Source: Anaerocolumna sp. MB42-C2 | GTDB taxonomy: Bacteria > Bacillota > Clostridia > Lachnospirales > Lachnospiraceae | Direction of reading: 5' to 3' | DNA length: 64,000 bases | Assembly (NCBI RefSeq): GCF_030913705.1 | Contig: NZ_CP133190.1 | Location: forward strand, 3,681,501 to 3,745,500 | Shown here: positions 1-8,244 of the stretch, piece by piece | Position numbering within the stretch: position 1 is the stretch's first letter | Layout: each line of letters begins with the position of its first letter | Notes under the pieces: generated by a model | The model's database searches: none | Told to the model about the DNA's origin: nothing | What the model saw: the letters and a program-made list of their open reading frames with translations, nothing else | Made by a program: the position numbers and the translations under genes

Positions 1-801
1 ATAAGTATAGATGGACCGAAAAGCATACATGATTTAAACCGCTGTTTTGAAAATGGAAGGGGTTCTTATGATATAGTTATAAAAAATTTAGCAAGAATGA
101 AGGAAAGATATCCCGATTATTATAGAAAATGCAGTACCAATACAGTTATAAGTCCAAACCAGGAATATGATTGTATTAAAAACTTTTTTACAAAAGATGA
201 TGTGATGGATAGTTTATATTCAAAAGTATCATTTATTAGTGATGCCTCAATCAACCGGTCTATTGTCTATGAGGATGCAGTATTTATCGAACAGCGTAAA
301 GATGAATTGAAACAAATGTTATCTATGCTTGGTGAAATTGATAATAGTTCCACTAAGTTTCTATTTGGGGATTATGATCATGAGCTGCATCGTAAGTATG
401 TCTCCTTGCATATGGGAGGTTTGCATGCAAAGAAGGGACATCCTAGCGGACCGTGTATCGCGGGCGGAAAAAAAACGTTCATAGATATTGACGGAAATAT
501 TTATCCGTGCGAAAAGGTACCAGAATGTAAAGAAATGACACTGGGAAACATTAATACAGGTATATCAGTAGAGAAAGCTAAAGATATGATGAACATTGCC
601 CGTATTACAAAAAAGCAATGTCAGAATTGCTGGGCTTTTATTTTCTGCACTTCTTGTGTGGTAGCCTCAATTGATGAAAATGGTATTTCGGCAGAAAAGA
701 GACTCAGTAAATGTAATGGAGTGAGAAGAAGTACACTGGAATATCTTAAAAACATAATTCGCCTTCAGGAATACGGGTATAGATTTGAAACGGTCAAATA
801 A
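1..801 (+). CDS. ccpM: Cys-rich peptide radical SAM/SPASM maturase (CcpM-like), 5' end cut by window
   Basis: The reading frame is open from base 1, so the N-terminal radical SAM barrel with its CxxxCxxC cluster lies outside the window. The visible part starts with ISIDGPKSIHDLNR, the usual late-barrel motif of SPASM-type peptide maturases. It ends in a cysteine-rich SPASM region (GPCIAGG, GNIYPCEKVPEC, CQNCWAFIFCTSC, then one more Cys) that would ligate auxiliary 4Fe-4S clusters. Family knowledge: such enzymes modify ribosomally made Cys-rich peptides. The neighbours (TIGR04066-type protein, acyl-carrier-related protein, ABC exporter) match the CLI_3235/CcpM peptide cluster. The precursor peptide is not visible and is presumably upstream. 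The exact modification is unknown. Confidence 0.88.
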   Translation: MSIDGPKSIHDLNRCFENGRGSYDIVIKNLARMKERYPDYYRKCSTNTVISPNQEYDCIKNFFTKDDVMDSLYSKVSFISDASINRSIVYEDAVFIEQRKDELKQMLSMLGEIDNSSTKFLFGDYDHELHRKYVSLHMGGLHAKKGHPSGPCIAGGKKTFIDIDGNIYPCEKVPECKEMTLGNINTGISVEKAKDMMNIARITKKQCQNCWAFIFCTSCVVASIDENGISAEKRLSKCNGVRRSTLEYLKNIIRLQEYGYRFETVK

Positions 802-878
802 AAATTATCAAAGTATACCAAATATATGTTTCATGATTATTTGAAGACGTGAATTTATTAAGTGAAAGGATGAATTAT

Positions 879-1946
879 ATGAGTAGTATATTGATATATC
901 CATTTTGCAGAAAGTTTAGTGAATTTGCCAGGTGCAAAGAAGCTTTAGAAGAATTTAATGAAGTAATACCGATTGCTCCCAAAGGTTTTGGAATGGAGGG
1001 CGATGATGTAAGTGTCTGTGATGGAGGGAATCCTCTCAATATTAAGATATGGAGTGATTATGCGGCAAATATAATACAGGCAGACGCAGCTTTTTTTGGA
1101 TATGCGGATGCTAATATATCTGCAAAAAGCTATAAGGAAAAAATAAATGAGGCAATTTCTTTAAAGAAAAGGGTATTTATTACGAAAGAACTAAAGGATT
1201 TTCTTGGCGGTACATTTGATTTGCAGTCAGTAGAACTTATTGATTATACAAATTATACGCAGGAAAATGAGCTTGCATTAAATCTGTTAACAATTCCTGC
1301 CCCCGTTATCATGATTGCCGGAATTGGGGACAGATGTGATAAATTCAGTATTCAGGTGAAATTAGGAAATTATTTCTCCGAGCAGGGTTATTCTGTTTTG
1401 AATTTCGGAACCAAGGATTTTAGTAAGCTCTTTGGGATAGAGACTTTACCGCGGTTCTTATTTGAGCCCATGGATAACGGCATGAAAGTAAGACAGTTTA
1501 ATTCATATATATATAACCGCGTTATAGAGGAAAACCCGGAAGTTGTTATTATTGGAGTGCCCGGAGGTATTATGCAGGTTAATCCATATGAATTTGGTGA
1601 GTTTGGCGAATTGGCATTTATAATCAGTAATGCAATTAAAAGTGATATAAGTATTCTGAGCCTGTATAACCAGGAACTGAATCAGGATTTTCTTGATCAC
1701 CTGATCAAACTCTGCAGATATAAATTGAATTATCAAGTGAACTACATAAACATAGCAAACACGGACCTTCTTATACTGCCGGACGAAAAAGAGTGTCAAT
1801 ACACTACGGTTCCGTCGGTACATATTATGGATAATATAATAAAGACATTCCAATATGAAGATGCTTTTCTGTTTAATGCTTTAGATGAGATAAGTATGAG
1901 AGCAGCATGCAATGAGATATTGTTCGAATTGGAGGAGAATCTATAG
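879..1946 (+). CDS. TIGR04066-type peptide maturation system protein
   Basis: The protein has 355 residues from the ATG at 879, chosen because GTGAAAGGA lies 8 nt upstream; an in-frame GTG at 849 has no comparable site. It begins MSSILIYPFCRKFSEF and carries a glycine-rich IMIAGIGDRCDKFSIQ stretch about 140 residues in, which resembles a nucleotide-binding loop without the usual GKT. A second glycine motif, GVPGGIMQVNP, follows. I recognise it as the protein that accompanies CcpM-type radical SAM maturases (TIGR04066). Its biochemical role is not known to me. It sits 77 bp after the maturase gene on the same strand and is probably co-transcribed. Confidence 0.82.
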   Translation: MSSILIYPFCRKFSEFARCKEALEEFNEVIPIAPKGFGMEGDDVSVCDGGNPLNIKIWSDYAANIIQADAAFFGYADANISAKSYKEKINEAISLKKRVFITKELKDFLGGTFDLQSVELIDYTNYTQENELALNLLTIPAPVIMIAGIGDRCDKFSIQVKLGNYFSEQGYSVLNFGTKDFSKLFGIETLPRFLFEPMDNGMKVRQFNSYIYNRVIEENPEVVIIGVPGGIMQVNPYEFGEFGELAFIISNAIKSDISILSLYNQELNQDFLDHLIKLCRYKLNYQVNYINIANTDLLILPDEKECQYTTVPSVHIMDNIIKTFQYEDAFLFNALDEISMRAACNEILFELEENL

Positions 1947-2010
1947 ATCTCATTCAAAACTTCTTTCTGTATTATTTGAGATGCAGTTAGAGCGGTTTCA
2001 TGTCTTAAAG

Positions 2011-2121
2011 AGTGAAAGAAAATATAGATTAAGAAAGGATGCCCGAAAGCGGTTCTTTCACTTCTTTATTATTTGCGGAAGTATCGCAGACGGTTCTGCG
2101 GTATGTAAAGGGGTGTAAATT
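2011..2121 (+). promoter_or_regulatory. Candidate structured leader RNA, copy A (before the acyl-carrier-related gene)
   Basis: This 111-nt leader ends at the ATG of the next gene. AGTGAAAGAA (2011-2020) pairs with TTCTTTCACT (2053-2062). The enclosed loop carries a conserved AAAATATAgATtAaGAAAGG segment followed by ATGCC. A second hairpin pairs GTATCGCAG (2081-2089) with CTGCGGTAT (2096-2104). It is followed at once by the ribosome site AAAGGGGTG (2107-2115). The same arrangement recurs at 61622-61730 before deoB, where the second stem keeps pairing with different bases. The location over the ribosome site suggests translational control. I do not recognise the family. Confidence 0.55.
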
Positions 2122-2361
2122 ATGGATAAACGAGATGAAAAAATAGCTGATTTAATTGAAATTTTAAAAGCGGTTAAAGAATGCGAAATAAATGATTTAG
2201 ATAGGGACTTATTTGGACATTACTATGATTTTACATCCGGAGATATGTTGGATGTATGTATGGAACTTAGAAAAAAATACAACATAGATTTAAATGAATT
2301 TATACATAGTGTAAAGAAATATACAATAAATAATATGGCGGATGCTCTATGTAAATTTTAG
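2122..2361 (+). CDS. Acyl carrier-related protein of the peptide maturation system (TIGR04069-like)
   Basis: This is a 79-residue acidic helical protein with an acyl-carrier-protein look. The stretch DFTSGDMLDVCMELRKKY is placed where carrier proteins have the DSL phosphopantetheine site, but there is no clear D-S-L: the serine is in TSGDML. Family knowledge: acyl-carrier-related proteins accompany CcpM/TIGR04066 systems. Whether this one carries a 4'-phosphopantetheine arm cannot be told from sequence. AAAGGGGTG lies 6 nt before the ATG. The gene follows leader element 2011-2121 and precedes the exporter. Confidence 0.8.
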   Translation: MDKRDEKIADLIEILKAVKECEINDLDRDLFGHYYDFTSGDMLDVCMELRKKYNIDLNEFIHSVKKYTINNMADALCKF

Positions 2362-2436
2362 ATATTTAAAAACTACATAGCAGGGATAATATAAATATAC
2401 AATTATTGCACAATGAAAGGCAGAGTGAGGGAGCGA

Positions 2437-4104
2437 ATGCGGAAAAGAAACCCAAACCTATGGTTTCTGAAAAGAATCTTAAGTTATTTAAAACCATTTA
2501 AAAATAAAATATGGATTATTTTAACCTGTCTTATACTATCATCAGTATTAGGTTTTTTTCAACCGCTTATTATGCGGCGAATTACCGATAATGGCATGAT
2601 ACAGAAGAATCTGCAGGTTATCATAGGGTCTGTTACTATTCTATTAGGGATAGTTCTGTCTAATCAAATTCTAGAGGTTTTTCAAACAAAAATATTTATT
2701 GATATTCATAATAAATTTAAATTCACAATTTGGAATCAGGCGTTTAATAAAATATTGCATCTTAAAATGGAATATTATAATGATAAAAATAATTCGGAAA
2801 TTATTAATTGTGTGCAAACAGATGTTGATCATGTTTCCTCCATAATGGATCGGTTTATGATATTAAATATCAGCTTTTTATTCCGGGTAATAAGCGGTAT
2901 TGCAGGATTGCTTTTCATTAGTTGGAAGCTTACTATAATAGTTCTAGTTATGGTGCCGGTAAAATATCTGGCAGTGTCAGCTATTTCCAAACAGAAGAAA
3001 AGGAAAATGGAGAAATTGATTCAAAATGCCTGTGATTTTTCCTCATGGCTGGGTGATAATATAGAGGGGGTAAAAGATATTAAACTATGGAACCTCTATA
3101 ATCAACGTTATACATTTTTTGAAAAGAAGCTGAAAAACGTCTTAAAGAATGAGAAAGAAAATACGATGCTGGATACATATAATATGTGTTGTGAGATTGT
3201 ATTAGGGTGGCTGGTGACCGGTTTACTCTATATTCTCGGCGGAATTCTTGTTGTTAGTGGATCTCTGACAATCGGTGGAGTTTTATCCTTTATAACATAT
3301 AGCAATTACGTTACCGGACCGATTTCTTCAATAATAAACTTGAAATATTTCTTATCACGTATATATCCGTCCGGTGAAAGACTTTTTAAATTTCTTGATT
3401 TAGAAAATGAATATGATTCGAATCAAGGGATAGAGATAGACATAGAAAATCTGAAGATACAATTTAATAAGGTATCCTTTACATATAAGGAGAAAGGAGA
3501 AGTTTTAAAAGACATTAACTTTTCAGTATCAAAAGGTGAGAAAGTCGCAATTATTGGGGCAAACGGAAGTGGAAAAACAACCTTGATAAATCTATTATTA
3601 CGATTTCTTGATCCAACCAGCGGTACAATAGATATTTGTAATAAAAATATAAATCAAATCAGTTTAGAAAAATATCGTTCGCTATTTTCGGTAGTGAGCC
3701 AGGATCCTTATCTGTTTTATGATACAATTCAGAGTAATATCAATCTGGATGGATCTGGAGGAGAAGCTATGGTTGAGAAAGCTTGTTTGCAAAGCGGAGC
3801 CGGGGAATTTATCAATAAATTGCCTGAGAAGAGAAATAGTATGGCAGGGCAGAACGGAGCGAAGCTTTCTGGCGGAGAAAAGCAGAAACTTGCCGTAGCA
3901 AGAGCAATCGTGAAAGATTCTCCTATTGTAATACTAGATGAAGCCACATCCGGATATGATGTAGAATCAGATACATACCTGCATGATATTATATTGAATG
4001 AGCTTATTGGAAAAACGGTAATAATGATTACACACAGGTATGAGAACTTAGCAGGAATGGATAGGGTTTACCGGCTATCCGAAGGCAGACTGGAGAGGCT
4101 TTAA
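2437..4104 (+). CDS. ABC transporter, fused membrane and ATPase domains (peptide exporter)
   Basis: This 555-residue half-transporter has an N-terminal six-helix membrane domain (about residues 20-300) and a C-terminal ATPase. The ATPase shows Walker A GANGSGKTT (about residue 373), Q-loop VVSQDP, signature LSGGEKQK, Walker B IVILDEATS and switch His in THR. The start at 2437 is preferred because GAGGGAG lies just upstream; an ATG at 2413 has no ribosome site. There is no N-terminal C39 peptidase domain, so any leader cleavage must be done by another enzyme. Its position after the maturase and carrier-like genes suggests export of the modified peptide. That substrate is an inference from context. 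Confidence 0.9.
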   Translation: MRKRNPNLWFLKRILSYLKPFKNKIWIILTCLILSSVLGFFQPLIMRRITDNGMIQKNLQVIIGSVTILLGIVLSNQILEVFQTKIFIDIHNKFKFTIWNQAFNKILHLKMEYYNDKNNSEIINCVQTDVDHVSSIMDRFMILNISFLFRVISGIAGLLFISWKLTIIVLVMVPVKYLAVSAISKQKKRKMEKLIQNACDFSSWLGDNIEGVKDIKLWNLYNQRYTFFEKKLKNVLKNEKENTMLDTYNMCCEIVLGWLVTGLLYILGGILVVSGSLTIGGVLSFITYSNYVTGPISSIINLKYFLSRIYPSGERLFKFLDLENEYDSNQGIEIDIENLKIQFNKVSFTYKEKGEVLKDINFSVSKGEKVAIIGANGSGKTTLINLLLRFLDPTSGTIDICNKNINQISLEKYRSLFSVVSQDPYLFYDTIQSNINLDGSGGEAMVEKACLQSGAGEFINKLPEKRNSMAGQNGAKLSGGEKQKLAVARAIVKDSPIVILDEATSGYDVESDTYLHDIILNELIGKTVIMITHRYENLAGMDRVYRLSEGRLERL

Positions 4105-4117
4105 AATAAATCATGAT

Positions 4118-4654
4118 CTAATCTAGTTTCTTAGCATTCTCATAGATCGTTTCTATTTCTTTTTTTGACATGATCTTGCTTAAAATAAATGCAATTATAA
4201 TAATACCCGGAATATCAATCAACAGCCTTGTTATTGCAAACCTGTTTCCCAGAGCTGCCATTTCAAAAAGAAACATTGGAACTTTGGTGGTTGACCATGC
4301 ACCGATGAAAATCAGGAGATTGGTAAATTTAACACCTTTTTTCAAAAGAACGGCAGCAACCGGAAACGCTCCATAGAGAGGGCCTGCAGCAGCGGAACCT
4401 ATAAAGATAGCCAGTAAGATACCTTTTAAACCGGAACCCTCACCCATGTACTTTATCATGGTTTCTCTTGGAACCCAGATATCCAGCAAGCCAAGTAATA
4501 TAAAAATAGGCGGAATTACAAGTAACATTTCCCTGATAGAATTTCCGGTAATGGTAAAGGCCTTGAAACCTAACTGTCTGTTCAATATGGTTAATACAAT
4601 CATGAATAGGAGTACAAATAAGAACACACGATATCTTTTTATCCATTTTTTCAT
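4118..4654 (-). CDS. DUF318/ArsP-like permease, half 2
   Basis: This is a 178-residue integral membrane protein with about four hydrophobic segments. The conserved loop motif GSAAAGPLYGAFPVAAVLLKKG is typical of the DUF318 (ArsP_1) permease family, whose full-length members export organoarsenicals; the substrate here is unknown. Its ATG follows directly on the TAA of the upstream half (4655-5134), so translation is probably coupled. The two proteins together make about one normal-size permease. It converges with the ABC gene (13 bp between the ends). Confidence 0.78.
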   Translation of the reverse strand: MKKWIKRYRVFLFVLLFMIVLTILNRQLGFKAFTITGNSIREMLLVIPPIFILLGLLDIWVPRETMIKYMGEGSGLKGILLAIFIGSAAAGPLYGAFPVAAVLLKKGVKFTNLLIFIGAWSTTKVPMFLFEMAALGNRFAITRLLIDIPGIIIIAFILSKIMSKKEIETIYENAKKLD

Positions 4655-5134
4655 TTAGATCACCACCAATCCGATTATAAAAGCAACAATAAAGGAAAAT
4701 AAAAAAGCCATTAAATTTCTAAGTATAGAGATTTTTTTGCCGAAATACTTTATTTCAACGGGAAGTGTTATAATACCAACCATCATTAAGGTTGAGATAA
4801 ATGCAGCTATCTGCATATAACCGGCACCATTCTCCACCAGTATAGCTGCTGTAGGGAATGCAACAAACCCGGGAATCAGTGTGATGGAGCCGATGAATGC
4901 TGCAAGAATAGTACCGAACCATCCGGATTCGGATCCTATAATTTTAGAAATAGTTTCCGGGTTTAAAACAGCAAGTAAAAATCCTACCAGCAATATAACG
5001 ACAAGAAATTCCGGAAGGATATTTTCAAATGCTTTCCAAGCCTTTTTTAAAGCCATCTTTGTTTTTCTCTTATCTTTAAAAAATGAAATCAGCAGCAGGA
5101 TAATTGCTAACCCATAGAAAATATAGGAATCCAC
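4655..5134 (-). CDS. DUF318/ArsP-like permease, half 1
   Basis: This 159-residue membrane protein has about four to five hydrophobic segments. The motif GSITLIPGFVAFPTAAILVENG is the counterpart of the loop in the second half and is characteristic of DUF318 permeases. The start has an AGGAGG-type site (aaaggaggtaat) just upstream. In clostridia such split permeases often sit beside thioredoxin or thioredoxin-reductase-like genes. Here the neighbour upstream is a broken reductase (5228-5628). Transport substrate not deducible. Confidence 0.78.
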   Translation of the reverse strand: MDSYIFYGLAIILLLISFFKDKRKTKMALKKAWKAFENILPEFLVVILLVGFLLAVLNPETISKIIGSESGWFGTILAAFIGSITLIPGFVAFPTAAILVENGAGYMQIAAFISTLMMVGIITLPVEIKYFGKKISILRNLMAFLFSFIVAFIIGLVVI

Positions 5135-5227
5135 GGAATTACCTCCTTTTTTTGGTTGTAATCAGATATATTTATCATTTATAATTTAGCATCATTTGGA
5201 TTAAGATGCAAATAGTACTGCATGTAA

Positions 5228-5628
5228 TTACGCACTTTTCTTTGAAGTTTTATTTCTTATGAATTTTATAACTTCAGTACCTGCCCTGGCTCCTTCATAG
5301 ATAGCTTTGGATATCTGTAATAAACCGCCAGTACAGTCACCGGCAGCAAATAAGCCAGGTATAGTAGTTTCTGTATTTTCATTGATTAAAATTTTATTCT
5401 CTGCCGTAGATGCACCCACCTTTTTTGCCAGGTCCGTGCTTCCTGCAACACCAATGGCTACAAATAATCCTGAGATACTCAATTGTGTTCCGTTCTGGAA
5501 TACTCAGAAGCTTTTCCTAAAGCACCGGAATCCTTACCGATAATAATAGTATCAATACCTGCTCTGGTGGTGTATAAAGAAGCGGAGATACCGGCCGGAC
5601 CTTTTCCAATGATAATTACGTTTGACAT
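5228..5628 (-). pseudogene. Thioredoxin-reductase-like flavoprotein, internally deleted and frameshifted
   Basis: The N-terminal piece starts at 5628 with MSNVIIIGKGPAGISASLYT, an FAD-binding Rossmann motif, behind an AAAGGCGG ribosome site, and runs to about GALGKA near 5510. The rest of the open frame there (SEYSRTEHN then stop) is not family-like. In another frame the C-terminal piece continues as LSISGLFVAIG...ETTIPGLFAAGDCTGG...QISKAIYEGARAG, the standard end of TrxB-like proteins including the second FAD motif. The central NAD(P)H domain and any redox CxxC are missing. A normal member has about 290-310 residues; roughly 130 remain. The gene is therefore inactive. Confidence 0.85.
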
Positions 5629-5863
5629 ATAAATACCGCCTTTCATGCTTTTTGTTCTGGTGTAATTATAACAATTGGAACATATCCATTCTGTGATAAA
5701 ATCACATGCGGCCTTAACAAAAAAGCACAATGAAATCGACATAAAATCTTAATAATATTTAAAGTATCTTAAGGTGAAATTTTTGGATAAAAGATTATAA
5801 TGTATATTATAGGTTTGGATTAAATAGTAACAATTAACAAGAAATGCATGGGAGGCAAAAGAA

Positions 5864-7543
5864 TTGAAGCAACTTAGGAATTACATCAAAAAGGCAGCAC
5901 TGGTAGGAGTTATAACTTTTGCAGGGTATCTCAGCTGTGCCAAAATCACGGATGTGGCGTATGCATCAGGGAGTTGCAATACGGCGATGGCTGACACCGG
6001 CCGGGTATTATTAGCGGAAAAATCGACAAAGTCAGGGAAGTCAACTGCTTTATACCCTATCTCGGTTCAAACAAAGGAAGAAGTAAAATACGGTTATATC
6101 GATGGTGCGGGTAAAACTGTTATCCAGCCGACTTATGACAGTGCAGGAAATTTTTCCGAAGGTCTGGCTGTAGTTTATAATAATAACAAAAATCAGGTAA
6201 TTAATCAAAAGGGTGAGGTGATTTTTGAGACGGAGGGCTGGATTTCAGAGTTTCATAATGGGCTGGCGGCATTTTACGATACCAAATCAGATGGCAAGTA
6301 TGGTTACATCAATACAAAGGGAAAAATAATTATAAAACCGCAATATAATAATGCCGGAGATTTTCGTGCGGATCATACGGCTGTTGTTTCAAAAGGTGAT
6401 AACTACTATGTGATAAATAATAAAGGGAAAGCTCTTAAAACCTACCGTATCCATAAAAAAGAAGATGAATATTATGATGATATTACCGGTGACGGTTATA
6501 TTATTATAAATGATTCGAAAACCTTTCTAAAAGGGGTAATATCTTTAAGCGGAAAAGTGATTATAAAACCGGCTTATGGTGAAATCGTTTATCTTGGCAA
6601 TGATTTGTTTGGGGTTAAAAAGAAAGTGGCCGAGACAGAGGGGTATTTACTTAACGTAAAACCAGCTGCAATATTTAACGGCGCCGGAAAACAGCTTACA
6701 CCTTATCAGTTTTACGATCTGAGTAAATTTAGTGGAGGTTATGCATCTGCTACAGATGATAAGTACACATATTTGATTAATAAGAGCGGTAAAAAAGTAA
6801 CGTCACTTCCCGCAGCAGAGGGAAGAGGTACCATGGAGGTACTTGGAGATATTATTCAGGTTAATATGGATAATGAATTTACATATATGAAAAAAGATGG
6901 AACGATAATCTGGAAAAAGGATGAAATTACAAAACTTTCTTCCGGGATTACCGTGAATACATTAAAATCAAGACCAAATAAGTACGTTACAGTAAATTAT
7001 CCCAAGATTAGCGGTTTAGGAGATTCGGCTGTTGAAACTACAATCAATAAGAAATTGAAATCCTTATTTACAGACAGCAGAAAAAATTTAAAGAAAAGCG
7101 ACTATTTATTTGTAAGTGATTCTTTTACCGCTGAACAAATCAAAGATCTGCTGATCATTAATAAAACCGGATATGATTATCCAGTGGGTGCGGCTCATGG
7201 AACGCCCCTTAGCTTTTATTATATTATTAATGTTAAAACCGGTGAGTTCTATCAATTAAAGGATTTATTTCAGAATAAAAGTGATTATGTATCAAAACTT
7301 AATAAGATAGTAGCAAAACAGATGAAAGAAAATACGAAGAAGGGAATGGTTTATTTCGCTGATGATAAAAACTTAATTCGCAAAGACCAATTCTTCTTTA
7401 TCAGTGAAGATTCACTAACCGTGTATTTTGACAGCGGAGCCATAGCTCCGTATGCGGCAGGTTTTCAAAAGTTTGAGATACCGTTTCAGGATATTAACAG
7501 TATTATAAATACGGATGGAGCTTTCTGGAAAGCATTTCACTGA
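5864..7543 (+). CDS. Secreted WG-repeat protein with C-terminal DUF3298/RsiV-like domain
   Basis: The protein has 559 residues from a TTG start (GGGAGGC lies 7 nt upstream). A signal peptide covers about residues 1-35. WG-type beta repeats (YGYIDGAGKTVIQPTYD, YGYINTKGKIIIKPQY and weaker copies) run from about 75 to 345. A C-terminal domain from about 372 (VTVNYPKISGL...) has the look of DUF3298, found in extracytoplasmic sensors and RsiV-type anti-sigma proteins. It is followed by a terminator and then by an ECF sigma/anti-sigma pair, so a link to envelope sensing is possible. The exact function is unknown. Confidence 0.82.
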   Translation: MKQLRNYIKKAALVGVITFAGYLSCAKITDVAYASGSCNTAMADTGRVLLAEKSTKSGKSTALYPISVQTKEEVKYGYIDGAGKTVIQPTYDSAGNFSEGLAVVYNNNKNQVINQKGEVIFETEGWISEFHNGLAAFYDTKSDGKYGYINTKGKIIIKPQYNNAGDFRADHTAVVSKGDNYYVINNKGKALKTYRIHKKEDEYYDDITGDGYIIINDSKTFLKGVISLSGKVIIKPAYGEIVYLGNDLFGVKKKVAETEGYLLNVKPAAIFNGAGKQLTPYQFYDLSKFSGGYASATDDKYTYLINKSGKKVTSLPAAEGRGTMEVLGDIIQVNMDNEFTYMKKDGTIIWKKDEITKLSSGITVNTLKSRPNKYVTVNYPKISGLGDSAVETTINKKLKSLFTDSRKNLKKSDYLFVSDSFTAEQIKDLLIINKTGYDYPVGAAHGTPLSFYYIINVKTGEFYQLKDLFQNKSDYVSKLNKIVAKQMKENTKKGMVYFADDKNLIRKDQFFFISEDSLTVYFDSGAIAPYAAGFQKFEIPFQDINSIINTDGAFWKAFH

Positions 7544-7581
7544 TTTATATAATAGTTCAAAATTAAATTTCTGAGTTTTAA

Positions 7582-7628
7582 AAAACCTCCGGACTGATAT
7601 GTATATTATATTGGTTTGGAGGTTTATT
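7582..7628 (+). terminator. Probable terminator after the WG-repeat gene
   Basis: AAACCTCC pairs with GGAGGTTT around a long AT-rich loop and is followed by ATTTG. The tail is weak, so termination may be partial. Confidence 0.5.
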
Positions 7629-7658
7629 TGTACAAAATTGTTAAAAAGAAAAATATAG

Positions 7659-7685
7659 TGTAACTTTTTATTCTGTTTGGAGTCT
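7659..7685 (+). promoter_or_regulatory. Candidate ECF-type promoter for the sigma operon
   Basis: TGTAAC (7659-7664), 17 nt, then GTCT (7682-7685) fits the AAC/GTC pattern of ECF sigma promoters and lies 44 nt before the start of the sigma gene. Self-regulation is the usual arrangement, so this is a plausible autoregulatory promoter; it is inferred from pattern only. Confidence 0.4.
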
Positions 7686-7729
7686 CTATTATTAGATAAG
7701 TATTTCAACATGTAAGAATGGGAGGCTGT

Positions 7730-8239
7730 ATGGGAAAAGAATTTAATAAAGTATATGAGAATAACAAAAATGCAGTCTACAGCTACCTTTATTACATGAC
7801 GAGGGATATAGGAGATGCCGAAGATTTATGTCAGGACACCTTTTTGAAGATCTACAAAAGTTTAACGAACTTTCGCGGGGAATGTAATGAAAGATCCTGG
7901 TGTATTACCATAGCACGAAATACGTTTCTGTCATGGGCGAAAAAGAAAAAACCCGATATTTTAGAAGATAAAGTTATGGAATTAATTCCTGTAGAAGGAA
8001 GCAACCCGGAGGAGGTGATTCTTGCAAAGGAAGGAAGTACCTTAGTAAAAGATATTCTTCTTAAGCTTAAGGAAGAGTATCGGACGATTATATTACTTAG
8101 GGATTATGAAGAGTTATCTTACAAAGAGATTGGTGTCATTACCGGACTGTCGGAATCAGCAGTAAAGGTTCAGATCTATAGGGCACGGGAAAAATTTAAA
8201 AAATTGTTTCATGACTATCAATCATCAGTAAGGAGGTGA
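7730..8239 (+). CDS. ECF-family RNA polymerase sigma factor
   Basis: This 169-residue protein has a sigma region 2 (YSYLYYMTRDIGDAEDLCQD, then TFLKIYKSL) and a region 4 helix-turn-helix (DYEELSYKEIGVITGLSESA then KVQIYRAREK). It has the length usual for ECF sigma factors. The ATG at 7730 is preceded by GGAGG only 4 nt away; an in-frame ATG at 7718 is an alternative with no ribosome site. Its stop overlaps the ribosome region of the anti-sigma gene downstream, which implies coupled expression. Confidence 0.93.
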   Translation: MGKEFNKVYENNKNAVYSYLYYMTRDIGDAEDLCQDTFLKIYKSLTNFRGECNERSWCITIARNTFLSWAKKKKPDILEDKVMELIPVEGSNPEEVILAKEGSTLVKDILLKLKEEYRTIILLRDYEELSYKEIGVITGLSESAVKVQIYRAREKFKKLFHDYQSSVRR

Positions 8240-8244
8240 CATAT

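Noticed and set aside
1503..1853. 116-codon minus-strand frame inside the TIGR04066-type gene
   Set aside because: Shadow frame of a recognised gene, no ribosome site.
1912..2118. 68-codon frame between the TIGR04066-type gene and the carrier-like gene
   Set aside because: It overlaps both the end of the upstream gene and leader element A, whose conservation is in RNA pairs, not codons.
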